Notes under the pieces: model-generated | Database searches by the model: none | What the model was told of the DNA's origin: nothing | What the model saw: only the letters and a program-made list of their open reading frames with translations | Made by a program: the position numbers and the translations under genes | Part shown: positions 55,072 to 64,000 of the stretch, piece after piece | How the letters are laid out: each line of letters opens with the position of its first letter | Position numbering within the stretch: position 1 is the stretch's first letter | Source: Phaseolus vulgaris | Taxonomy: Eukaryota > Streptophyta > Magnoliopsida > Fabales > Fabaceae | DNA: 64,000 nucleotides | NCBI RefSeq assembly: GCF_000499845.2 | Contig: NC_023753.2 | Coordinates: forward strand, 19,318,477-19,382,476 | Direction of reading: 5' to 3'

Positions 55072-56029
55072 ATTATAAATTTCAATTTTTTTTGTCTTTT
55101 ATCATTTTTAGTTGTTTCAGTATTTATGTGTATTAGAAAAACAACATATTGAAAAAAAAAAACACAATCCATTTAAAACACAAAAAAATAAAATTAATGG
55201 GGATTTGGAGTATCCCTGGAAGTGATGGGTTTTCAAAACCCTAAAATTGTCGGGGTTTCGAAAATCCTTGAAAGTGACGAGGGTTTACAGAACAGTTGGA
55301 AAATAATTGTAATTTAAAAGGTTAGTAAAAATCACCAGTAATCTGTTAACTACACTGGATCTTCCAAGGGAAAAATAAGTTGTGGATAATGCACTTAGTA
55401 GAGGTTAAAATCGTCGAAAACGCTAAATATAACCGCGATTAAAAATATCTGACATGTATCAGTTGCAATGGTTCCTACAAATAAGTAAAAGGTACCCTTT
55501 ACTTTAATTAACAAATGCTCACACTAGCAATTCATTTAGTTGACTAGAAACATCATAAAAAAGATGAGATGGAACATGACGCAAAAGTTTTAATATTGTT
55601 CGCTTCCTTGTAAATTGTAACTCAATTAAAATTAGTTTTTGTGTTCAATCTTAAGTAGTTTTTCTTTACTTTGTAGTTCGAAGGGCAACGAAAAAATCTA
55701 TAAGAATTTTCGGTAAATAATATGTTAGAAGTAGCTACAATTTTGTATGAACTTCAACATATTAGTTTCTTGTAAAGTTTATAACTATTTATTTGTTTAA
55801 TCGTTAAGATTTTATTTTAAAAGTATTTGCTTGAGAATTGTGGTTATTATGCAGGGTATGTTATGCAAGTAGGAAAATGAATACATCATTTTTTTTAAAT
55901 ACACTTTCTTTGACGGTTATTGTTAAATTTTTCATAGAAAATATTATATTCTATGACTGTTTTGCCTTTAACCATCATAGAAAATAACGCATTCTATGAT
56001 GATTAAAATATCTATCATAGAAAATAACA
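55072..56029. other. AT-rich intergenic sequence
   Basis: I see no gene. From about 55890 there are the first tcatagaaa / ttctatga motifs that build the tandem units to the right, in direct and inverted form. Confidence 0.5.
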
Positions 56030-56995
56030 CATGTTATTATGGTTAAAACAAGTCATAGAAAGTAATATTTTTTTAACGTGTAATTTTAATTGTCATAGAA
56101 TGTATTATTTTCTATGGTGGTTGAAGACAAATCAGTCATAGAAAGTGAATTTTCTATAACATCTCTTTTAGGTATTACATAGAAAATTAACTTTCTATGA
56201 CAGTTATACAACCGTCATAAAAAGTATATACTTTTTACGTCGTTGTATCTATGATGGGTCTAAAACTGACATAAAAAGATATATTTTAACTGTTATAAAA
56301 AAGTGTTATCTCCATTAGTGAAGTATGTTAAATACCTCTTTTACCACTAGTGTTTATTATGATTTAAAAAAGTGTCATAGAAAGTAATATATTTATAATG
56401 TGTAATTTAAATTGTCATAGAATGTATTATTTTCTATGATGGTTGAAGACAAATCAGTTATAGAAAGTGAATTTTCTATAACATCTCTTTTAGGTATGAC
56501 ATAGAAAACTAACTTTCTATGACGGTTATACAACCGTCATAAAAAGTATATACTTTTTACGTTGTTGTATCTATGATGGGTCTAAAACTGACATAAAAAG
56601 ATATATTTTAACTGTTATAAAAAAGTGTTATCTCCATTAGTGAAGTATGTTAAATACCTCTTTTACCACTAGTGTTTTTAATGATTTAAAAAACTGTCAT
56701 AGAAAGTAATATTTTTATAGCGTGTAATTTTAATTGTGATAGAATGTATTATTTTCTATGAATGTTGAAGACAAATCAGTCATGGAAAGTGAATTTTCTA
56801 TAAAATCTCTTTTAGGTATGACATAGAAAACTAACTTTCTATAACGGTTATACAACCGTCATAAAAAGTATATACTTTTTATGTCGTCTGTATATATGAT
56901 GCGTCTAAAATTGACATAAAAAGATATATTTTAACTGTTATAAAAAAGTGTTATCTCCATTAGTGAAGTATGTTAAATACCTCTTTTACCACTAG
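56030..56995. repeat. Tandem array, about 322 bp x 3, rich in CACTA-end motifs
   Basis: The segment gtcatagaaagtaatat recurs near 56053, 56374 and 56696. Each unit ends ttagtgaagtatgttaaatacctcttttaccactagtg and contains inverted tcatagaa/ttctatga pairs. Both cactagtgg and cactaatgg (reverse strand) look like CACTA termini, so the array may be a multiplied end of a CACTA or CACTA-derived MITE. Confidence 0.8.
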
Positions 56996-57120
56996 TGTTT
57001 ATAATGATTTAAAATTTGTATAACCTAACTCAATCTATTGGTAGGTTAAATAATTTGATTTCTTAAATTTCAAAAACATTAAAAAAATATTCTAAATAAT
57101 TTTAGATTTGAGATGATAAC

Positions 57121-58390
57121 TGTTCTGACCGGTTGACTCGCCTCACCGGTTGGCTTCAACGACTACTCTGGCCCTTCTATCCTTGCTTGAGAAATGTGCC
57201 TTCTCCGTCAAGAAACTTATCACCTGCAAAGATAAAGGGGCGCCCTAGCGGTCGTTTGCACTCCAACGCTCAAGTCAGTATTAGGGAAAAGAACACCAAA
57301 TGTATAGAATAGCTTTAGTCTTAAAAACTGTGTACCTTGCAAGGGTTCTTAACACCATTTATATAGGTTAAAACTAGGGTTTCCCTCTATTATGTTATCC
57401 TTGTCTAGGGTTCCTTGGAGAACGTCCTTGTGCTGCTATCGTGTAATCTTAGCGTATCTGGCACATGAACTTCCCTTAACTGGAGTGCAACGAATAACAG
57501 AGTGGCCGCCTAGGTACCAACTTGTGCACCTAATATCCCGCGCCATCTGTTTCGTGGGTGCCCTAAGTATCCACGTGCAATGCATGCAACTTCCCTGGAA
57601 ACCCTAATTGTAATGGGCCCTTACGCCTATTACGATTATCCATGGTGTTGCGCCTTAATGCGCCATACACACCACGTGCATGGATCCCCTGTGACTTAGG
57701 CTTTCCAAATATCTCTTGTCTTTAACCGTTATCTTAACGAAACTTTAGGGCCCACCTTACGGGGCCTTCCACTGCATCCTAACAGCCAATGTCCGATCTT
57801 CTCCCTCTACTGGCGAGGTCCGATATCGATCTCCAACATCGGGCTTAGGGTAGTAACCTCAAAGACTGACCAACTCCCGGGTGTGTGTCTGGGGCCCACT
57901 TTCACGTGGCTCCCTTCCATTACCAAGTATAGGTGCACGATGTCTTTGGTCAGCCTCTGAGTCGATGATCGAGGACTGGTCAGGACACAAGCCCCCCAGT
58001 CTCGAGCTGTAACTGGCTTCAGTGAAGAGACTAAGTGATGGCACTGGTAACGGGCGTGAATAGTACACCGAAGTGACATTCCATCATTCTCCGCTTAATT
58101 GTTACACACGTGTCGAGATCGATGGTTGGGACTTCTTGGCGCTTGAACTTTTTCGTGCACTGTTCAAAACATTTTAACCCTTATGCTCCCACCACTGTTT
58201 CATCACTTTCGCTTGCACAAGTTTCTGCTTAGCTCTCTGCGCAGGAAAACGCTCTCTTTTCCTTCCTCCGAAGTTCAAGTCTTTGAACGTCAATACTTGA
58301 AAGGTATGATTTTTATTTCCTGATTACCTTGCCACTTACAATTTCATTGCTTGCAATATGATTATAACTACCTGGGATCGTTTACGATTT
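57121..58390 (-). mobile_element. Reversed Tat element 3' end (Tat5) with antisense-gene leader
   Basis: LTR 57121-57987 (TGTTCTGACC...GGTCAGGACA on the + strand) is followed by an inverted polypurine tract (caagccccccagtc, 57988-58001) and Tat internal sequence. On the + strand the latter is the leader of the aORF type, ending with the exon edge at 58303 (ACTTGAAAG | GTATGATTT), as in the other three copies. It is cut at 58390 by a CACTA end. Confidence 0.75.
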
Positions 58391-58943
58391 CACTAGTACA
58401 AAAAGGTAAATTAACGACGGTTAAAATCAACATTTAAAGACGGTTCCAAAACCGTCGTTATTGCGAGCGTCGCTAAAAAGTGGGGATTTTTCCCGACGGT
58501 TCTGGAACAGTCGTTAAAACTCAGACTTATAACAATGGTTGTATTAACCATCGTTAAAAGCGGCTCTAATTTTTTTTAAAAAAAAATTTAGGACTTTTAA
58601 AGACGATTCCCAGAGGAACCGTCGTTGTAAGTTGGGACTTTTAAAGACGGTTCCACTTGGAACCGTCGTTATATGTAGCTATCGGAAAAAAAAAATTAAT
58701 AAATCTAAAACCTGCATAAAATTTTCAAAATCCAGAAAATCAAAACATTTAAAATGATAATTTAAATATAAAAATTACATACAACAAATGATAACATTAT
58801 ACAAATTTTTCTTGCTAATATATGAAAAAGTATGTCATTTTAATGATTTATCTATTGTAAGGTGTTATACATGGTTACAAAATACTTTGACCATGTTGTT
58901 CTCACATACTCCAATGCTTCCGAATCTAATGGGTGTTGGTCGT
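58391..58943 (+). mobile_element. CACTA-type left end with GACGGTT repeats
   Basis: CACTAGTACAAAAAGGTAAA at 58391 is a classic CACTA terminus. Direct and inverted motifs aagacggttcc / ggaaccgtcgtt follow to about 58680. A long AT-rich stretch without a gene runs to 58943, where Tat4 starts. The right end is outside the window. Confidence 0.7.
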
Positions 58944-59643
58944 TGTTCCGTCCCGTCCCCGGGCGTTGACCAAAGTCAAGTCAAAGTCAAAGTCAACGTA
59001 TGGAAGGGTCCTTTCCAAGGAAGAAAGTCAACAGGTTGACCGCTTGAGGCGTCGCCAGGTTGAGGCGTCGCCTGGGGGAAGCATCGCCTTATTAAGGCAT
59101 CGCCAAGGGAAGCGTCGCTAGGTGTAAGCATCGCAAGGTGTAGGCGTCGCCAAGAAGGGGCGTCGCCAGGTTGGGCGTCGCCAAGTTAAGGCATCGACGG
59201 TGTCACCCCCCGATACCCATGGGTAGGAAAGACGGTGGAGGGGGCGAGACCGCAAGAGGCCTCAGTACCTCAGGGCAGTAATAAAGAGGAGAGAAAGGTG
59301 GCTTCAAGGCCATAGTTCTAGTACTAGTAGGGGTAACCTAACTCACGAAGTACCCACGCCCAGGGGAGAACCACGTGCATGGTACGAGAAAAAGGTAGAT
59401 ACGCTCCCAGGGCAACTGATTAGAGGTTGGGGCGCATGAGTTGGCACCCAGAAAATCACCCCTTTGCGCAAATGCACTCCAAGAAGGAGGACTTACACGA
59501 TGGATTATCCCTAAGTTGGGTCACGACGCTGTAAGGCCCTCCACGAAGAGTAACGGTCAAGTCAGAACGAAGCAGAACGAAGGTGCCCTAGCTCGTGAGG
59601 ACAAGCCACGCATAAAGACAACCCTGGTCAACCGGCGGGAACA
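58944..59643 (+). repeat. Tat4 5' LTR
   Basis: It begins TGTTCCGTCCCGTCCCCGGG and ends CCGGCGGGAACA. 59041-59200 is a minisatellite of about nine GGCGTCGCC units, spaced 14-20 bp, that also occurs in Tat2 and Tat3. The primer site is 59644-59664. Confidence 0.88.
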
Positions 59644-59775
59644 TTTGGCGCCCACTGTGGGGCCGATATAAAACGTCAGTCCCATCACACAATTTTCCAG
59701 TTCCAATTGCAGTTTCCAACCCGATTCCATTTCTCAGATCGCAGATAGTCAAGAAAGCTTCCAGAAACCACGAAA

Positions 59776-61842
59776 ATGAGGCCCGCACGCGCTAGGAGCG
59801 AAGAGATGACCATGCAACAACTCATGGGCATGATGCAAGGGTTGCAAGAAGCAATGGCCGCATCAAAAGCGGAGCAAGAGCGCATGCAGGTGGATCTCAT
59901 AGCATCTCAGTCGAGAAACGATGAGCTCCACCGCACCAACGAGGAACTACGTCGCGCCATCCGCGACGTAGACGAGCCTGAGACTGCCACCCCACCAAGA
60001 GAATTCTCAACGCCATTCTCACAGGCGATCCTAGAGACAGCGATCCCCAACACGTTCATGGTGCCCAAAGTAACCTTCACAGAGATGGAGGACTCTGAGG
60101 CGCACCTCACTGTGTTCCACACACAGATGATGCTGGTAGGCGGCTCTGATGCCGTAAGGTGCAAGCTCTTCATGAGCACTTTGACTGGGATGGCCATGGA
60201 TTGGTTCATCAGCCTCCCAGAGGATCACATCACGTCTTTCACACAGCTTTCACGGCTATTCAAAGAGCAGTATCTAGCCAACAGGGCCCCACCCCCAGTT
60301 TCATATGACCTGTTCGACGAGAAGCAGTATCAAGGCGAGACCCTGAAATAGTACATAAACCGTTTCGGGGCGCAAGTGGTGAAGGTGGGTACCACAGACG
60401 AGCCCATGATCGTGTACGCATTCAGCAAGTCACTTAATCACAGTCGCCCCAAGACTTTTGATGAAGTAAGGCGTCGGGCGGTAGAACACATTGCCTATGA
60501 GGGTGAGGCATACGAGAAATGCGCGACTGCTGCACACACACGCCCAAGTGCGCAGGTGCGCACGCAACCCGCTAGGGTCCACAAAGCCGCCACAGAGAGA
60601 AAGAACCAAGACAGGAAGCGCATCTACGAGGCAAGGAGGACCCAGCCTAGGGGTCGAGCATAAGGAATGAGAGAGGGAAATAGACCTCTAAGGCACAATT
60701 TTGTGGTTGAACTTAAAGACCTCATCGTTGTGCCTAACATAGCTGACAAGTTGAGGCCACCGGTGAAGTCTGACAAGGTGCTGGGACGACACAAAGAATC
60801 ATGGTGTGAATTTCACGAAGCATTCGAGCACCATATTAACAATTGTTTAGCGCTAGGCTATCAGTTGGATGAGCTTATGAAGAATGGTTTCCTAAAAGAT
60901 TATCTTGCTGGGTCTACTACAACAACAGCCACGGGGACACCAGAGGAAGGTCAAGTGCACGAAATGCCGACTCACGGACAAGTACACACCATTTCTGGCG
61001 GCTTTTCCGGAGAAGGACCCACTGCCTCTCAGTGTAAGAAATATCTGAGGTCAGTAAGTTCAGTTGCTAAGGAATTTCTGGATGACCTGTGGGAGTCAGA
61101 CCTCGTTTTCACGAGGGCTGACCTGCGGGATGTCGTCTCGCACGATAATGACCCTGTGGTCATTTCAATAGTCACAGCGGGAAGAAAGGTACATAGGGTT
61201 CTCGTTGACCAGGGCAGTTCTGCAGACGTCATGTTTTGGTCGACCTTCAACAAGCTACAGTTATTCCCCGACTTGCTGAGACCCTATACTGGATGCTTGT
61301 ATGGGTTTGCAGATAACCCAGTGGAGGTACGTGGTTACCTGGAACTGAGGACGACGTTCACTGATGGAGCGGCGTCGCGCACCGAGAGCATCCGGTATTT
61401 GGTGGTTAATGCCAACTCAGCCTACAACATCTTGTTAGGCAGACCTGCCTTAAACAGATTAAGGGCAGTGTCCTCCACACGCCACATGAGGATGAAGCTA
61501 CCAGATCTTAGTGGCAAGGTAATCGTAATCAAGTCAGATCTGGAAGAGGCCCGTAAGTGCTATGAAAATAGCCTGAAGACGAAGAGAGGCATGGTCACGA
61601 TGATTGAACGACCACCAGTTTTAGATTCGCGAATGGAATTAGAACCATTGGAAGAAGCGACGCCCGCGGAGTCCACGCATGTCGAGGCCACACCTGTGGG
61701 GGCGACGCCTATAGAAGATGCACGTACAGAAGGAAGATACGGTGACGCCTCACCGATGGAAGAAGTATACGGAGAGGCCTCGCCCATGGAAAAGAGTCAG
61801 GGAAGGCGATGCCTGATGTATCCGATAGGGCGACGCCTATAG
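59776..61842 (+). pseudogene. Tat4 Gag and protease
   Basis: The ATG at 59776 (MRPARARSEEMTM) is about 130 bp after the LTR. Gag aligns with Tat1 (KVTFTEMEDSEAHLTVFHTQ). In the same frame a TAG occurs at 60349-60351 and a TAA at 60661-60663. The knuckle-like CEFHEAFEHHINNC lacks the usual Gly. The protease centre VLVDQGSSAD is intact (about 61205). The frame is lost near 61800 within acidic repeats (VEATPVGATPIEDA). Confidence 0.88.
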
Positions 61843-62849
61843 AAGAGGACCCCATGAATGAGTCTCGCGCAGAAAACGAGCGGAGTAAGCAGCCCCAACC
61901 AGTAGACAACGTGGTGGAAAGAAAGATAAGGGGTAAGGTGGTCAAATTAGGACGCTTCTAGAGCCAGGAAGAACGAGAAGAGACGCAGAAGCTGCTAAGC
62001 GCTGGGCACATCAGGGAGATAGAATACCCTGAGTAGCTGGCCAACGTAGTTCTAGTGAAGAAGGCGAATGGGAAATGGAGGATGTGCGTTGACTTCACAG
62101 ATCTGAACAAGGCATGCCCCAAAGATTCGTATCCACTGCCGAACATCGACGTGCTAGTGGATATCGCCACGGGCTGCAAGATGCTGAGTTTCTTGGATGC
62201 ATTCTCAGATTATAATCAGATCAAGATGCATCCAAGGGATGAGAGCAAAACGGCGTTCATGACGGAGACAAGCAGCTACTGTTACAAGGTGATGCCATTT
62301 GGGTTGAAAAATGCAGGCGCCACCTACCAGAGGCTGATGGGCAAGGTCCTTGCACCCATGCTGGGAAGGAACGTGCAGGCCTACGTAGATGACATGGTGG
62401 TGACTTCACACAAGAGAGGGCAGCACGCAACGGATCTGGAAGAGCTGTTTGCTACCATATCAAAGTATCACCTCAAATTAAACCCAGAAAAGTGCGTTTT
62501 TGGCGTGGAAGCAGGGAAGTTCTTGGGATTTATGCTCACTGAAAGGGGAATAGAGGCGAACCCCGATAAGTGTTCAGCTATTATAGCCATGAGGAGCCCA
62601 ACCTCAGTTAAAGAGGTTCAGCAATTGACTGAGAGGATTGCAGCTTTGTCAAGGTTTGTGTCTGCTGGAGGGGAGAAGGGCCGCCCTTACTTCCAATGCC
62701 TCAAGAGGAATAGCCGTTTTGCATGGACAGATGAGTGTGAAGCAGCTCCTCAAATTGAAGGAGTACTTGGCGACGCCACCTGTGCTCTGCAAGCCACAAG
62801 TGGGCGTCCCCCTCCGATTATACTTTGCGGTGACAGAGTGGACCATTAG
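61843..62849 (+). pseudogene. Tat4 reverse transcriptase
   Basis: After the frameshift the new frame passes a TAG at about 61960 and has a deletion there of roughly 75 codons relative to Tat1 (the segment with HLDAFAWSASDMPG). A TAG replaces a conserved Trp at 62035-62037. From 62055 the RT core is open: KWRMCVDFTDLNKACPKDS, FLDAFSDYNQIKMHP and the YVDD active site (about 62383). A two-base loss near 62747 shifts the frame before RNase H. Confidence 0.88.
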
Positions 62850-64000
62850 CTCTGTGTTGGTCCAGGAGCAAGACCAAACGCAAAAGACCATTTATTTCGT
62901 AAGCAAGGCCTTGCAAGGCCCAGAGTTGAGGTACCAGTCGCTGGAGAAGGCGGCGTTAGCAGTGGTGTTCTCAGCCAGAAGGCTCCGCCACTATTTCCAC
63001 AGTTTCACAGTGGTGGTGATGACGAACCTCCCCATCCAGAAAGTAATTCAAAAGCCAGATGTAGCAGGGAGGATGGTTCGCTGGGCGGTAGAGCTGTCGG
63101 AGTTTGATATCGAGTATGAACCCAGGGGGTCCATTAAAGGGCAAGTCTATGTTGACTTCGTGGCAGAGCTCTCACCAGGAGGAGACCCTCAAGAGGTGGA
63201 GTTAGGGTCACAGTGGAGGCTCTCAATGGATGGGTCCTCCAACCAGTAGGGAAGTGGCGTTGGAATAATCTTGGAGGGGCCTAATGGAGTGTTGATCGAG
63301 CAGTTTTTACGCTTCGCCTTCAAGGCAATCAATAACCAGGCGGAGTACGAGGCGCTGATTGCTGGGATGCTTTTGGCCAAAGAAATGGGTGCTCAAAGCC
63401 TCCTGGAAAAGAGTGACTCACAATTGGTCACAGGGCAAGTAACAGGGGAGTACCAAGCAAAGAATCCACAGATGGCCGCATACTTCAGATACGTCGAGGT
63501 GTTGAAGAGAGCCTTCGCTGCGTTTGAGCTGGTGCATGTCCCTAGGGAACAGAATGGCAAAGCTGACCTGCTTGCCAAGCTGGCCAGCTCAGGCAAGGGG
63601 GGAAGGCAGAGGACTGTAATCCAAGAGACCCTCAAAACACCGCGAAAGTTTGTGGCAGATAACATGGTGGATGTTCTTCACGTTAGTACAGCAAGAGGAA
63701 AGCCAAGGAACCATCGCTCTTTGAGTCAAGATACGGCAAGGGCACCCAGCATCAGTACTTACGCGACCCCGCCAGAAGAAGAAAAGGGTGTACAAGTATG
63801 TGCTTTGGAGGAAGGCGACACATGGATGACCCCTTACAGGCGATACCTAGCGGATGGAATCCTCCCAGCGGAACTAGAAGAAGGCAAGAAGATTAAGAGG
63901 AACGCCAAAAGGTACACCTTAGTGGATGGGATATTATTCAGACATGGGTTTACGCACCCTATCTTGACGTGCGTAAGTGGCGACGAGTGCACCAGGATAA
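62750..64000 (+). pseudogene. Tat4 dual RNase H and start of integrase
   Basis: The frame from about 62750 encodes the first RNase H (LYFAVTEWTISSVLVQ) and its tether. A TAG at 63247-63249 falls inside the second, archaeal-type RNase H just after MDGSSNQ. The rest of that domain (AEYEALIAGM, SDSQLVTGQ, NGKADLLAKL) follows in frame. The window ends in the integrase N-terminal region (HPILTCVSGDECTR). Confidence 0.88.

Larger units (their letters stand above)
58944..64000 (+). mobile_element. Tat4: Tat-lineage element, 5' part, runs off the window
   Basis: A 700-bp LTR (58944-59643), primer site, and gag to RNase H in the same order as Tat1. The integrase zinc-binding region begins at the window edge. 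It has several stops, frameshifts and a deletion, so it is older or more decayed than Tat1. It lies in the CACTA end at 58391. The left TSD would be GTCGT (58939-58943). Confidence 0.88.

Overview
The window is repeat-rich dicot plant nuclear DNA, probably pericentromeric heterochromatin. The mix of elements (Tat-lineage Ty3/gypsy elements with an antisense gene, a Sire-like Ty1/copia element full of AACAAYCGATTGTT palindromes, CACTA transposons) suggests a legume, perhaps the Phaseolus/Vigna group. The genus is a guess. I see no ordinary host gene, no tRNA or rRNA gene and no CRISPR array. Nearly everything is nested transposable elements, many with termini and target-site duplications (TSDs) that can be read directly.

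Layout: 1-16019 is a Ty3/gypsy element (A, + strand, 5' end outside the window), split by a GC-rich Tat element (Tat1, 2396-14493, TSD AACTC, two 808-bp LTRs). 16020-20028 is a rearranged Tat fragment (Tat3). 20029-22115 is the 3' part of a second A-family copy (F), holding a solo LTR (20128-20874, TSD ACAAG) and a truncated LTR (D3). 22116-44839 is another Tat element (Tat2). It is split by a 9.7-kb autonomous-type gypsy element (B, minus strand, 23086-32828, TSD CCCCA), which itself carries two insertions (D1, D2), and by a copia element (C, 33911-40329). 44840-46280 is the end of a CACTA element with a Ulp1-like protease gene. 46282-58943 holds solo LTRs, CACTA fragments, a minus-strand A-family copy (E, 49806-54901, TSD ATTAC), a 322-bp tandem array and a reversed Tat 3' end. 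58944-64000 is the 5' part of another Tat element (Tat4), running off the window.

How the parts relate: B has gag, protease, RT, RNase H and integrase domains. A and E share its LTR type and leader but carry a shortened, re-ordered coding region without RT, so they look like a non-autonomous family that would depend on a B-like partner. C keeps gag and lacks all of pol, but carries a second intact 400-codon ORF. Three Tat copies (Tat1, Tat3, Tat2) contain the same antisense gene with two introns at matching places, and a fourth (reversed) copy keeps its leader. Most premature stops and lost catalytic residues can be explained by C-to-T or G-to-A changes, as expected for methylated, silenced DNA.
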